This document shows positions 34,197 through 43,965 of a stretch of DNA of 64,000 bases, one piece after another. The position numbers and the translations under genes were made by a program. Position 1 is the first letter of the stretch, and every line of letters starts with the position of its first letter. The stretch is from Acidobacteriota bacterium (GTDB lineage: Bacteria > Acidobacteriota > Terriglobia > Bryobacterales > Bryobacteraceae), in contig JACPNQ010000034.1 in the NCBI GenBank assembly GCA_016185425.1, positions 62,001-126,000 on the forward strand. Direction: 5' to 3'. Below the pieces are notes generated by a model. That model did not search any database. It was not told the origin of the DNA and worked only from the letters and a program-made list of their open reading frames with translations.

Positions 34197-34541
34197 ATGT
34201 CCCTCTACGATCTGTTTCCGCCGGAGTTCTTTAAGCTCTCCGTGCCGCTCGCCGGCTACCTGATTTTAAGCGCGATTCTCTTCACAATCGGCGTCGCCAC
34301 ATTCCTGTTCCGCCGCAATGTCATCACCGTTTTCATGGCGATTGAGCTGATGCTCAACGCCGTCAATCTGACCTTCGTCACCTTCTCCAATCACTTCGGC
34401 AAAGTGGACGGCCAGATCTTCTCGTTCTTCGTCATGGTGGTGGCGGCCGCGGAAGCCGCTGTCGGCCTGGCCATTATCCTGATGGTCTTCCGCAATCGCG
34501 CAACGCTGCAGATCGACGACTTCGACACCCTGAAAAACTAA
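34197..34541 (+). CDS. nuoK: NADH-quinone oxidoreductase subunit K
   Basis: A 114-residue membrane subunit with three helices. FLFRRNVITVFMAIELMLNA carries the first conserved membrane Glu, and VVAAAEAAVGLAIILMVFRN the second; both are needed for proton transfer. The first 14 or so residues extend beyond the usual start. It is immediately next to nuoJ and six bases before nuoL. Confidence 0.95.
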   Translation: MSLYDLFPPEFFKLSVPLAGYLILSAILFTIGVATFLFRRNVITVFMAIELMLNAVNLTFVTFSNHFGKVDGQIFSFFVMVVAAAEAAVGLAIILMVFRNRATLQIDDFDTLKN

Positions 34542-34547
34542 CGCACG

Positions 34548-36413
34548 ATGCAACTCTGGCTTATTCCACTTCTCCCACTGGCCGGCGCCGCCATCAACGG
34601 CTTTACCGGACGCCGCACCAGCAAGACCGTGCAAAGCATGATCGCTGTTGGCAGCGTGCTGCTGTCGTTCTTATGGGTCATCAAGACCCTGATGGCATTA
34701 ATGCCAATCGAAGAGCGATATGTCGAACACTACTTCACATGGATGGCGAGCGGCGCGCTGCAGGTCGGCGTTGATCTCGCCGTCGACCGATTAACGGCCG
34801 TGATGCTCTGCGTGGTCACCGGAATAGGTACCCTAATCCACATTTACGCGACCGGCTACATGCACGACGAAGAGGGGTACTATCGCTTCTTCGCTTACCT
34901 GAACCTGTTCATGTTCTTCATGCTGGTGCTGGTGCTCGGCGGAAACTTCCTGCTGTTGTTCGTCGGTTGGGAGGGCGTGGGACTGTGCTCGTACCTTCTG
35001 ATCGGGTTTTACTTCTTGAAGAAGTCGGCGAGCGATGCCGGGAAGAAGGCATTCATCGTCAACCGCATCGGCGACTTCGGCTTTTCGCTTGCGATGTTCC
35101 TGATCGTCGTGACTTTCGGCACGCTTGATTTCCCCACCGTATTCGCCAAAGTGCAGGAGTTGCCCGTCGAACACTCCGCCGGAATCATCACCGCCATCTG
35201 CCTGTTGCTGCTCGTTGGTGCAACCGGCAAGTCCGCGCAGATTCCGCTGTACGTGTGGCTGCCCGACGCCATGGAAGGCCCGACGCCGGTCTCCGCCCTC
35301 ATCCACGCCGCGACCATGGTCACCGCCGGCGTCTATATGTGTTCGCGTTCCGCCGCTCTATTCATGAAAGCGCCGATTGCGATGGATACCGTGGCGATCG
35401 TAGGGCTTGCAACTGCCGTGCTTGCGGCGACGATCGGCCTCGTGCAGAACGATATCAAGAAGGTCTACGCCTATTCGACGGTTTCGCAGCTAGGTTACAT
35501 GTTCCTCGCCGTCGGCCTGGGCGCCTTCTCCGCGGGCATCTATCACCTCGTCACGCACGCGTTCTTCAAAGCGCTGCTCTTCCTCGGCGCCGGATCGGTA
35601 ATCCATGCCTGCCATCATGAGCAGGACATGCGCCATATGGGCGGGCTGCGGAAAAAGATTCCGCACACCTTCAACGTATTGCTGATCGCCGCGTTGGCCA
35701 TCGCTGGGTTCCCCTTCATGTCCGGCTGGTATTCGAAGGAGGAGATTCTCGGCGCCGCCCATCATCACCATATGTGGATGTACTGGGTGGCCTGGACCAC
35801 GGCCGGCATGACGGCGTTCTACGTCTTCCGCTCTATCTTCCTAACCTTCTTTGGCGAGTACAAAGGCCACGCCCACCCGCACGAATCGCCGTGGACAATG
35901 ATCGGCCCGCTGTACGTCCTCGCAATCCTGTCGGTTGCCGGCGGCTACGTGTTCAACATTCCACACATCCTTGAGCCTGTATTTCACGGCATTGTTCCGG
36001 AGGGCCATACGGAACATTCCATGGCCGACATGATTCTCGGAACGTCTCCCGGCCTGATCGGTATCTTCCTTGCCTACATCGTCTACGCCGCTAAACCAGG
36101 CATGGCGGACTCCATCAAGGAGTCCTTCAGTGGCGTCTACAACCTCCTCTACAACAAGTATTTCGTCGACGAAATCTACGACGCTACGATCGTGCACCCC
36201 ATCGAACGCACGTCGCGCAACTTCCTTTGGAAGGTCGTCGACGCCGGCATCATCGACAACGGCATCGTGCATGGCTTCAGCGGCAGCGCCTTCAATTTCG
36301 GCGGGCTGCTGCGGCATCTGCAGAGCGGCTTAATTCGCAACTATGCGGCCTGGACAGTGGTTGGCGTGGTCTTCCTTTTAAGCGCGCTGACGGCATTGGG
36401 AGGTGGCCGATGA
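34548..36413 (+). CDS. nuoL: NADH-quinone oxidoreductase subunit L
   Basis: A 621-residue antiporter-like subunit. LFVGWEGVGLCSYLLIGFYF carries the key Glu, GKSAQIPLYVWLPDAMEGPT the conserved Lys/discontinuous-helix motif, and STVSQLGYMFLAVGLGAF the following helix. The C-terminal part forms the long lateral helix and last membrane helix (TVVGVVFLLSALTALGG). Start and stop overlap neighbours in the usual way (ATGA with nuoM). Confidence 0.97.
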   Translation: MQLWLIPLLPLAGAAINGFTGRRTSKTVQSMIAVGSVLLSFLWVIKTLMALMPIEERYVEHYFTWMASGALQVGVDLAVDRLTAVMLCVVTGIGTLIHIYATGYMHDEEGYYRFFAYLNLFMFFMLVLVLGGNFLLLFVGWEGVGLCSYLLIGFYFLKKSASDAGKKAFIVNRIGDFGFSLAMFLIVVTFGTLDFPTVFAKVQELPVEHSAGIITAICLLLLVGATGKSAQIPLYVWLPDAMEGPTPVSALIHAATMVTAGVYMCSRSAALFMKAPIAMDTVAIVGLATAVLAATIGLVQNDIKKVYAYSTVSQLGYMFLAVGLGAFSAGIYHLVTHAFFKALLFLGAGSVIHACHHEQDMRHMGGLRKKIPHTFNVLLIAALAIAGFPFMSGWYSKEEILGAAHHHHMWMYWVAWTTAGMTAFYVFRSIFLTFFGEYKGHAHPHESPWTMIGPLYVLAILSVAGGYVFNIPHILEPVFHGIVPEGHTEHSMADMILGTSPGLIGIFLAYIVYAAKPGMADSIKESFSGVYNLLYNKYFVDEIYDATIVHPIERTSRNFLWKVVDAGIIDNGIVHGFSGSAFNFGGLLRHLQSGLIRNYAAWTVVGVVFLLSALTALGGGR

Positions 36414-37918
36414 ACCTCCTCGATCTTGTCATCGCCGCGCCGCTGGCCGGGTTTTTTCTCACCCTCGCCCTTCCGAAAAGCAACGCGAGTCTTATCAAGA
36501 CCTTCACGCTGATCTATTCGATCGCCGTATTCGCCGGATCGCTGCTGCTTGTCGGGACGGCGCTTGATCGTCCCTCCGCAATGACCTGGGTCACCGACAC
36601 ACCCTGGATCTCGACGCCCGCAATCCGCTATCACGTCGGCATGGATGGGGTCAGCGTCTGGCTCGTTCTCCTCTCCACATTCCTGACGCCGCTCTCGATT
36701 CTCCTTTCCTGGAAATACATTGACCACCGGGTCAAGGAATTCTTTGCGTTCTTGCTGCTACTCGAGTTCGGCCTTGTTGGCGTGTTCGTCTCGCTCGACC
36801 TGTTCCTGTTCTACGTCTTCTGGGAAATCTGCCTGGTTCCCATGTACTTCCTGATCGGCATCTGGGGACACGACCGCCGTATCTACGCCGCCGTCAAGTT
36901 CTTTCTGTACACGATGGCCGGATCGGTGCTGATGCTCGCCGCGATTCTCTATCTCTACAACAAGTCCGGCACGTTCGATTACCCGGCGATGTTAACGATG
37001 ATGCAGACTGGCAAGCTGTCCCTGACGCACCTCGAGGAAACCCTTCTTTTCCTCGCCTTCTTCTTTGCATTTGCCATCAAAGTTCCGCTCTTCCCGCTGC
37101 ACACCTGGCTGCCCGACGCGCACGTCGAAGCTCCGACGGCCGGTTCCGTCATGCTGGCCGCCGTCATGCTGAAGATGGGCACATACGGCATCCTGCGCTT
37201 CTGCCTTCCGATGTTCCCGAACTCTTCGAAGGAGAACGCCAATTGGATCATCATCCTCGCCATTGTCGGCATCATTTATGGTGCTCTGGTCGCGATGGTG
37301 CAGCCGAACATGAAAAAGCTGGTGGCGTACAGCTCAGTGAGTCACTTAGGCTTCGTTGTGCTCGGGCTGTTTTCCGGAAATCAATGGGGCCTCGACGGCG
37401 CCGTGTACCAGATGCTTAATCACGGTATCTCCACGGGTGCGCTCTTCATGCTGGTTGGATTCCTGTATGAGCGGCAGCACTCGCTCGAAATCAAGGACTA
37501 CGGCGGCGTCGCCACGCCCGCCCCGCAGCTTTCCACCGTCTTCCTGGTGACGACTCTCGCCTCCATTGGTATGCCGATGCTGAACAACTTTATCGGCGAA
37601 TATCTCGTCCTGCAGGGCGCGGCCATGATCAATATCTGGTGGGCCGTATTCGCCGCCACAGGCGTCATCCTCTCCGCCTGCTACATGCTCTGGCTGTACC
37701 AGCGCACTTTCTTTGGTGAAACGCCGGAGAGCGTCAGGCACCACATGCACGACCTCGGCGGCCGCGAATGGGCATGCATTCTGCCGTTGGTGGCGCTGAT
37801 GATCTGGATGGGCGTCTATGCGCAATCCTTCCTGCCCTCCATTGGCGCATCGAACAAGACTATTCTCGACCGGACAACAATGACCACCCGTGCGGAGGTC
37901 GCCAACAATGGACGCTAA
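36410..37918 (+). CDS. nuoM: NADH-quinone oxidoreductase subunit M
   Basis: A 502-residue antiporter-like subunit. YHVGMDGVSVWLVLLSTFLT, FYVFWEICLVPMYFLIGIWG (key Glu), KVPLFPLHTWLPDAHVEAPT (Lys) and YSSVSHLGFVVLGLFSGN are the diagnostic segments. The true start is ATG 36410, overlapping the nuoL stop. Its end overlaps the nuoN start by 11 bases. Confidence 0.97.
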   Translation: MNLLDLVIAAPLAGFFLTLALPKSNASLIKTFTLIYSIAVFAGSLLLVGTALDRPSAMTWVTDTPWISTPAIRYHVGMDGVSVWLVLLSTFLTPLSILLSWKYIDHRVKEFFAFLLLLEFGLVGVFVSLDLFLFYVFWEICLVPMYFLIGIWGHDRRIYAAVKFFLYTMAGSVLMLAAILYLYNKSGTFDYPAMLTMMQTGKLSLTHLEETLLFLAFFFAFAIKVPLFPLHTWLPDAHVEAPTAGSVMLAAVMLKMGTYGILRFCLPMFPNSSKENANWIIILAIVGIIYGALVAMVQPNMKKLVAYSSVSHLGFVVLGLFSGNQWGLDGAVYQMLNHGISTGALFMLVGFLYERQHSLEIKDYGGVATPAPQLSTVFLVTTLASIGMPMLNNFIGEYLVLQGAAMINIWWAVFAATGVILSACYMLWLYQRTFFGETPESVRHHMHDLGGREWACILPLVALMIWMGVYAQSFLPSIGASNKTILDRTTMTTRAEVANNGR

Positions 37919-39368
37919 ACTCCTTCCCCCAACCGCCGACATGCTGCGGTTCCTTCCGGAAACGATTCTGACGATCGCGGGTACACTGCTGCTCTTGCTC
38001 GAAGGCTTCAAAAAAGACGAGGATAGCCGTACAGTTATCTCCACGCTGACCGCAATTGCAATCGCACTCGCCATGTACGGCACCGTCGTCGCTTACGGCA
38101 ATCCCGGTCTGGCGTTCAGCGGTATGATCATCTCGGACGGCTTTGCGGCCTTCTTCCGCCTCGTCGTACTGGCCGTCGGATTGCTCACCGTCCTATCTTC
38201 CACCGCCTATCTCGAACGGGAAAAATCGAGTACCGGTGAGTTTTACGTTCTCCTGCTCTTCTCGCTCGCCGGGCAATGTCTGATGGCCGCGGCCAACGAA
38301 CTGATCATGGTTTTCATCGGCCTCGAAGTCAGCTCCATCGCCAGCTACATCCTGGCCGGGTATCTGCGCGACGATAAGCGTGGTAACGAATCCGCCCTGA
38401 AATACTTTCTGCTCGGCTCCTTCGCTACGGCATTCCTTCTATATGGCGTCGCCTGGGTCTACGGCATGACTGGGTCCACGAATTTGCTCGTGATCCGCGC
38501 GGCCCTGGAAGCGGGCGTCCCATCAATGACGATGGTGGGCGCGGCCGCCGGACTGATGCTTGTCGGTTTTGCGTTCAAAATCTCCGCCGCCCCCTTTCAG
38601 GTCTGGGCTCCCGACGTGTACCAGGGCGCCCCCGCGCCAGTCAGTGGTTTTCTTTCGGCCGGTCCGAAAGCCGTCGCCTTTGCTGTCATGATCCGTGTCT
38701 TCCAGACCGGCTTTGAAGCGATCGCACCACGCTGGGAACCCGTGCTATGGATGATGGCCCTGGCGACGATGACGATCGGCAACTTCGCCGCGATGTGGCA
38801 AAACAATATCAAGCGGATGTTGGGCTACTCCTCCATCGCGCACGCGGGCTATGTCCTCGTCGCGGTCACAGCGCACAGCACCACAGGCACCGCCGCCGCC
38901 ATGTTCTATCTCGCCGCATACGGGCTTATGAATTACGGCGCATTCGCCATCGTCACGTATGTTGCTGGCAGAGGCGAGGAGCACGTCACGCTGGACCACT
39001 TCAAAGGGCTCAGCCAGCGCCAACCTGCCGTAGCGGCGCTGTTGACGGTCTTCTTGCTGTCGCTGCTCGGCGTTCCGCTCACTGCGGGCTTCTTTGGCAA
39101 GTTCTACATCTTTAAAGCCGCCATCGATTCACACATGGTATGGTTGACGGCGCTTGGCCTGCTCAATTCGGCGGTCGCTGCTTACTACTACCTGCGTGTG
39201 CTGGTAGTAATGTATATGCACGAATCCGAATCTACGGCGCACGCTCCGGAGATTCCCGGCGGCTTGAAGATCACGATGTGGCTCACTGCGGCGGCGACAG
39301 TCGTTCTCGGCGTGTTCCCCGGGTTGGTGCTCGACTTCGCCACCAAGTTCGCTGCCCTGAACAAATAG
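37908..39368 (+). CDS. nuoN: NADH-quinone oxidoreductase subunit N
   Basis: A 486-residue antiporter-like subunit. NELIMVFIGLEVSSIASYIL (key Glu), KISAAPFQVWAPDVYQGAPA and GYSSIAHAGYVLVAVTAHST are the family motifs. It is the last gene of the operon; a small minus-strand gene converges four bases beyond its stop, and no terminator hairpin is visible. Confidence 0.97.
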   Translation: MDAKLLPPTADMLRFLPETILTIAGTLLLLLEGFKKDEDSRTVISTLTAIAIALAMYGTVVAYGNPGLAFSGMIISDGFAAFFRLVVLAVGLLTVLSSTAYLEREKSSTGEFYVLLLFSLAGQCLMAAANELIMVFIGLEVSSIASYILAGYLRDDKRGNESALKYFLLGSFATAFLLYGVAWVYGMTGSTNLLVIRAALEAGVPSMTMVGAAAGLMLVGFAFKISAAPFQVWAPDVYQGAPAPVSGFLSAGPKAVAFAVMIRVFQTGFEAIAPRWEPVLWMMALATMTIGNFAAMWQNNIKRMLGYSSIAHAGYVLVAVTAHSTTGTAAAMFYLAAYGLMNYGAFAIVTYVAGRGEEHVTLDHFKGLSQRQPAVAALLTVFLLSLLGVPLTAGFFGKFYIFKAAIDSHMVWLTALGLLNSAVAAYYYLRVLVVMYMHESESTAHAPEIPGGLKITMWLTAAATVVLGVFPGLVLDFATKFAALNK

Positions 39369-39372
39369 GCAA

Positions 39373-39612
39373 TCAGCCCAAAATATCCAGGATCCGTCTG
39401 TCCATCTCGGTGGCGGTTTCCACGACTTTGATGTCCACTGCGTGCGCGGTCTTTGCCTGCAGCAATGCGACAACCTCGGTACTGAGGTTAACTACGTCCT
39501 CCGGGGCGGCACTGCTAATCGATAACGGCAACTGTGCCAAACGCTCCGCCACACGTTGCAGACGCTCCTCGGTAGCGCGCAAACTCTCCGAAGCTGTCGG
39601 AAGAAGACTCAT
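39373..39612 (-). CDS. Small coiled protein of unknown function
   Basis: A 79-residue, probably all-helical protein. The first half (RATEERLQRVAERLAQ) is a short heptad-like helix. The second half (VVALLQAKTAHAVDIKVVET, ATEMDRRILDILG) loosely resembles the C-terminal helix of flagellar rod and hook proteins, where a D/N-L-x-x-A/Q-R pattern is common; this is weak. It lies 42 bases after the SWIM-protein gene on the same strand and may be the last gene of the SNF2-SWIM unit. No family is assigned. Confidence 0.55.
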   Translation of the reverse strand: MSLLPTASESLRATEERLQRVAERLAQLPLSISSAAPEDVVNLSTEVVALLQAKTAHAVDIKVVETATEMDRRILDILG

Positions 39613-39654
39613 TCAACAGCCATATCGGCACGGTCCAGCGACCTTTGAATATTT

Positions 39655-40821
39655 TTATGACAGCGGTTCGCCCAGCAAAAACACCACCGCATGTTGCGAC
39701 GCCCTGCGGTATATCGGCTCCAGCGCATCGAGCAATGGCTTCTGTCCCTGCCAGAACGGGAATGGTCCGAGCCGGCGCGGCAGTGCGCAAGACGCCGGCG
39801 GTGGCGTCACATCGCCCATCACCTCTTCCGGCAATCGCACCGCGCCCTTCCAATACGTATCGGGATCCACAGGTAGCGGCTGTTTCGGATCTTCCGGCTT
39901 CTCCTCCGGCCCATCGCCATTTCGCGCGTGCTCGCCCTCGCCGTTAGCCAGCTGCGGCAACTGCTTTTCGATCATCGCCAGCAGCTTTTCACGCCGCAGA
40001 CCGCGCAGCGCAAATAGCAGGAACGGATCGCGGTCGAACTCCTCACCAAGCAGCAGATATACCGCCGCGCAATGCTTGCAAGGGTTTGCCGTGTCCGGAC
40101 ACGTGCACTGCGCCTGCAGGTCGCCTTCCGCGGCCGGATAGAGCGAAAGCCCCTCTTCTTCGAAGATCTCTTCTATATCCGCCGGCATTTCGCCCGCCAG
40201 CAAGCGCGCCGAGAACACCGCCTGTTCCGCCAGCCGTCCCGCAATTTTCGCCCAATCCGATTCCGGCAGCGTATGAATCCGAACGTCGATTTCGTACGGT
40301 TTCGGCCTCGAACCCTGCACCCGCGCCAGCACCTGTCCCTCTTCAATCTGGATAGAGAGAACGTGCCCCTTCTTCGCGTACTCCCGTCCGCGATTCAGTC
40401 GCGATCCCATATCGAAGCTCTCCAGCACTTCGATCCACCGCCGCGCCCACCAGTTCTCGCCGAACTTCCCACCCTTCGATTGCGCTTTAATCCCGCTTGT
40501 CCGCTGGGGCTGCCTGCCATACTGGTTGAACCCGCTCTTACCGCGAGTCTGCCGCTGGCCGCCGCGCACATTGCGCTGGGAAGGTCCCTGCCGCCGCCCC
40601 CGTCCATTGTTAGCGCCGTTGCGCCGGGTGTCTTCCGGCTGTTGTACTCCCGCTGTCGCCGGCGGAGGCGTCGTCAATGGCGCCGCTGCAACGTCGGCCA
40701 CACCCTCAGCAGGTCCTGACCCGCCTTCCAGATTCGGCTTCGCGCCGCGTCGAGGCCGGAAAAACTTCCGGCGTCCAAATCCGCGGCCCTTGCCTCGGCC
40801 GCGGCCACCGCGATCGTTCAT
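39655..40821 (-). CDS. SWIM zinc-finger protein
   Basis: A 388-residue protein with a SWIM zinc finger: CTCPDTANPCKHCAAVYLLL gives the Cx-Cx(n)-CxH pattern. The first 120 residues are a disordered Arg/Gly-rich region (GGRGRGKGRGFGRRKFFRPR), suited to nucleic-acid binding. WWARRWIEVLESFDMGSRLN and REYAKKGHVLSIQIEEGQVL are conserved in the bacterial SWIM partners of SNF2 helicases. The start codon overlaps the helicase stop (TGATG), so the two are translated together. A joint DNA- or RNA-remodelling role is likely but not known in detail. Confidence 0.88.
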   Translation of the reverse strand: MNDRGGRGRGKGRGFGRRKFFRPRRGAKPNLEGGSGPAEGVADVAAAPLTTPPPATAGVQQPEDTRRNGANNGRGRRQGPSQRNVRGGQRQTRGKSGFNQYGRQPQRTSGIKAQSKGGKFGENWWARRWIEVLESFDMGSRLNRGREYAKKGHVLSIQIEEGQVLARVQGSRPKPYEIDVRIHTLPESDWAKIAGRLAEQAVFSARLLAGEMPADIEEIFEEEGLSLYPAAEGDLQAQCTCPDTANPCKHCAAVYLLLGEEFDRDPFLLFALRGLRREKLLAMIEKQLPQLANGEGEHARNGDGPEEKPEDPKQPLPVDPDTYWKGAVRLPEEVMGDVTPPPASCALPRRLGPFPFWQGQKPLLDALEPIYRRASQHAVVFLLGEPLS

Positions 40822-43800
40822 CAGCCTTCCTCCACTGCATCTCCGCTTAACGCGAAGACAGACTTCAGTTCTTCGTTCGACAGCTCGGTAATCCACTGTT
40901 CGCCGGTGCCGATTACTTCCTGCACAATCCCCTTCTTGCGTTCGATCATTTCATCGATCCGCTCTTCAAGCGTTCCTACGCAAACGAATTTGTGCACCTG
41001 GACGTTGCTCTTTTGTCCGATACGGAACGCGCGATCGGTCGCCTGATCCTCGACCGCCGGATTCCACCAACGGTCAAAGTGAAAGACGTGATTGGCGCGG
41101 GTCAGGTTCAATCCCGTTCCGCCGGCCTTCAACGAAAGAATAAAGATCCGCGGCCCATTGGGCGCGCTCTGGAATCGCTCTACCATCATCTCACGTTGTT
41201 TCTGCGGTGTCCCGCCATGCAGGAATAGCACCTCTTCCCCGTAGCACTGCAACAGATGATGCTGGAGAATCTTCCCCATCTCCGTAAACTGGCTGAATAC
41301 CAGCGCGCGATCGCCCGAAGCCATCACTTCTTCGAGCATTTCCGTCAACCGGGCCAGCTTGCCGCTGCGTCCCGTCGGCTCCGTGCCATCTCCCAGATAA
41401 TGCGCCGGATGGTTGCACACCTGCTTCAGCTTCGAAAGCGTCGCCAGAATCACGCCGCGCCGTCCGATGCCTTCCGCTGTTTCGATCAGGCGGTATGCTT
41501 CCTTCGCAACTTTCTCATACAGGTCCGCCTGCTCCTGCGTCAACGTGCAGAAGACCTTGTTCTCCATCTTCTCCGGCAGATCGGCGATGATGCTCGTGTC
41601 CGTCTTCAAGCGGCGGAGCAGGAATGGCGCCGTCAGTCTGCGCAGGTTACCTGCCATTGATGGATCGCGGCCCGTCTGAATCGGAATAAAGAACGTCTTC
41701 CGGAAGTGGTCGCGCGTACCCAGGAACGCAGGATTCAGGAACTCCATCACAGACCACAATTCGCCCACATTATTTTCGACGGGCGTGCCCGTCAATGCGA
41801 TTCGATAATCTCCCTCTAACGCCCGTGCCGACCGCGCCTGCCGCGTCTCCGGATTCTTGATGTTCTGCGCTTCGTCCAATATGATCCCGGCCCATTGCAC
41901 CTGCTTCAGTGCTTCCAAATCGCGCTGCAGCAGGCCGTAGCTTGTAATCACCAGGCCGTGTTTGTAGGCCATCTTGGAGAATTCGTCGCCTTTTTCACGG
42001 CCGATCCCGTGGTGCAGCAGCACCTTCAGCTTCGGCGTGAAACGCCCCGCTTCCTTTTGCCAGTTGCCTACAACGGACGTCGGGCAAATCAGCAGCGTCG
42101 GCCGGCTGACGCCCTCCTCACGGTCATACTGCAAGAGTGCCAGCGCCTGAATCGTCTTGCCAAGACCCATATCGTCGGCCAGGCAAGCGCCGAGCCCCCA
42201 CTTGCGCAGGAACTTCAGCCACGAATAGCCGCGGATCTGATATGGCCGTAACGTGCCCCTGAATTCCTTAGGCGGCGGCAGTTCTTCCAGTACCGTTCTG
42301 CCTTCCAACTGGTCGAGCAGGTCCTTCACCCAACCCGTCGCGATCACGCCTTCAATCGCCAGCGCCGCGTTCGTATGGTAATTGCCCAGTGCCATCTGGA
42401 TCACTTCGCGCACGGTCGCATGGCCTGTCACATTCCGCCGCCAGAAATCGAGCGCGATACCGATCTCCTCCGGCGTCACATGCACCCACTGGCCGTGCAC
42501 CTTGCATAACGGTGAGCGCAGCCGCTCCAGTTCCAGCAACTCCTCCCGGCTCACCAACTCCTCGCCGATCGCAATGCGCCAATCGAACTCCAGAATGAAG
42601 TTGAGCGACAACCCGCCCTTCGGCGGATCGTCGTCGCTATGAACCTTCGCACGCGCGCTCAGATGTGCCCGCGTACCGTCGCGCGACCACCACTGCGGCA
42701 ACTGCACCGCGAAACCGCCCTGTTCCAGCGACACGGCGCGCTGGATCAGGAAGTCGTAGGCCCCCTGCGTATCGAGTTCGAAGCCCGTGGGTACGGAGGC
42801 GCGCAAGCTGCTCTCAATGCGCGGCACAATCGCCGTTGCCTGCGTCAACGAAGTAAGCAGGAATTCCAGCGTCGGTTGCCGGGTGACACCCGCCAGTCTT
42901 TCGCCTGAACCAATCTGCTCAGCGCGCAGCAGATTGTCCGGATTATCAACGCTCTGCACCAGGTAGCGCACCATCCACGTGCCGCTGTCTTCCGCCGGCT
43001 CCTCCAATTTGAAGCAAAGCCGGAACGGAGCGTCGGCCGTGAGCGCCACAGGGCGCCGCCATTGACGCACTTGCTTGGCGATGCGCGACAGTTGATCCGG
43101 GTAACCTTGTACTAAACCGTCCTGGGTAGCCAGCGCATGGAGCCAGCGGTCGTGCGGACTCTTCCCCCGCGGGGGATTCTGACCGGAGAATGACCCGCGT
43201 ACAAGGTCATCCACCATCCACGCTACAAACGCATCCAGCACAATGCGTGCGGGAGTGACGGGCGCGTTGTTCTCATCGAAGCTGATCGCACGCGCCGCGG
43301 CCGGCATCGCCGCCGCTAACGCCGCCAGCCGGTGGCCTTCCATACCTGGGTAAACGGGCGTCCATTGCGCCGCGAACCCTTCCTCCACCGCGTCCATGTC
43401 CGGCAGGAACTGCTGGCGCGCCACCATTCCGCCCGCGAATCGCAGCGCGGAGACCCAAAACGCCACATCGGGCCCCACCATCAGCCCCGGGCGCATCATC
43501 CGCTGGCCGAAAGTCGCCGCTAAAAAGTCAACGGTCTCCTTCGGCCCCAATTGCATGCTTGCAATGGACCACGCCGCCATGGTGAGCGTGTCGTATTCGG
43601 GATGCTCGGCGATCAACGCGCTGGAAGCCAGTGGACCGTTCGGAGCGCTCGGCGCCCACAAAACAGCACGCTGCATCTTCAACTTTGCCAGTTCCCCGCA
43701 GTAGGGCAGGGAAGTCAGCACTTCGCGTAACAGAACCGGCGGCGCGCCATATGGGTAATCCTGCGGTCCGCCCCGTTGCGGCTTTCCTTGTCTCGCCGCC

Positions 43801-43883
43801 CCGTTGTCCTGCCTATGATCTGCCGAAGCCTCCAGCCAGATGGAGAAATAGCCGTCGTGAACGCCGGCATGAAGGATCAGCAT
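40821..43883 (-). CDS. SNF2-family DEAD/DEAH helicase
   Basis: A 1020-residue bacterial SNF2/HepA-type ATPase. The N-terminal half is the bacterial SNF2-associated region. The motor starts near LRPYQIRGYSWLKFL; Walker A is DDMGLGKT, the DEAQ box is LDEAQNIKN, motif III is ALTGTPVENN, and the second RecA lobe has VFSQFTEMG, SLKAGGTGLNLTRA and ATDRAFRIGQ (motif VI). Such enzymes translocate on double-stranded DNA. The first residues may include an overlong start, as the ATG at 43883 is close to the divergent methyltransferase gene. The SWIM gene follows with an overlap. Confidence 0.93.
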   Translation of the reverse strand: MLILHAGVHDGYFSIWLEASADHRQDNGAARQGKPQRGGPQDYPYGAPPVLLREVLTSLPYCGELAKLKMQRAVLWAPSAPNGPLASSALIAEHPEYDTLTMAAWSIASMQLGPKETVDFLAATFGQRMMRPGLMVGPDVAFWVSALRFAGGMVARQQFLPDMDAVEEGFAAQWTPVYPGMEGHRLAALAAAMPAAARAISFDENNAPVTPARIVLDAFVAWMVDDLVRGSFSGQNPPRGKSPHDRWLHALATQDGLVQGYPDQLSRIAKQVRQWRRPVALTADAPFRLCFKLEEPAEDSGTWMVRYLVQSVDNPDNLLRAEQIGSGERLAGVTRQPTLEFLLTSLTQATAIVPRIESSLRASVPTGFELDTQGAYDFLIQRAVSLEQGGFAVQLPQWWSRDGTRAHLSARAKVHSDDDPPKGGLSLNFILEFDWRIAIGEELVSREELLELERLRSPLCKVHGQWVHVTPEEIGIALDFWRRNVTGHATVREVIQMALGNYHTNAALAIEGVIATGWVKDLLDQLEGRTVLEELPPPKEFRGTLRPYQIRGYSWLKFLRKWGLGACLADDMGLGKTIQALALLQYDREEGVSRPTLLICPTSVVGNWQKEAGRFTPKLKVLLHHGIGREKGDEFSKMAYKHGLVITSYGLLQRDLEALKQVQWAGIILDEAQNIKNPETRQARSARALEGDYRIALTGTPVENNVGELWSVMEFLNPAFLGTRDHFRKTFFIPIQTGRDPSMAGNLRRLTAPFLLRRLKTDTSIIADLPEKMENKVFCTLTQEQADLYEKVAKEAYRLIETAEGIGRRGVILATLSKLKQVCNHPAHYLGDGTEPTGRSGKLARLTEMLEEVMASGDRALVFSQFTEMGKILQHHLLQCYGEEVLFLHGGTPQKQREMMVERFQSAPNGPRIFILSLKAGGTGLNLTRANHVFHFDRWWNPAVEDQATDRAFRIGQKSNVQVHKFVCVGTLEERIDEMIERKKGIVQEVIGTGEQWITELSNEELKSVFALSGDAVEEG

Positions 43884-43965
43884 GAAAAAACTGTCTTCTC
43901 ATACATACCACGAACGCGACCCAGCAAACCGGGTGTCCTTCGCGTATCATCGGGAGACCCCACCT

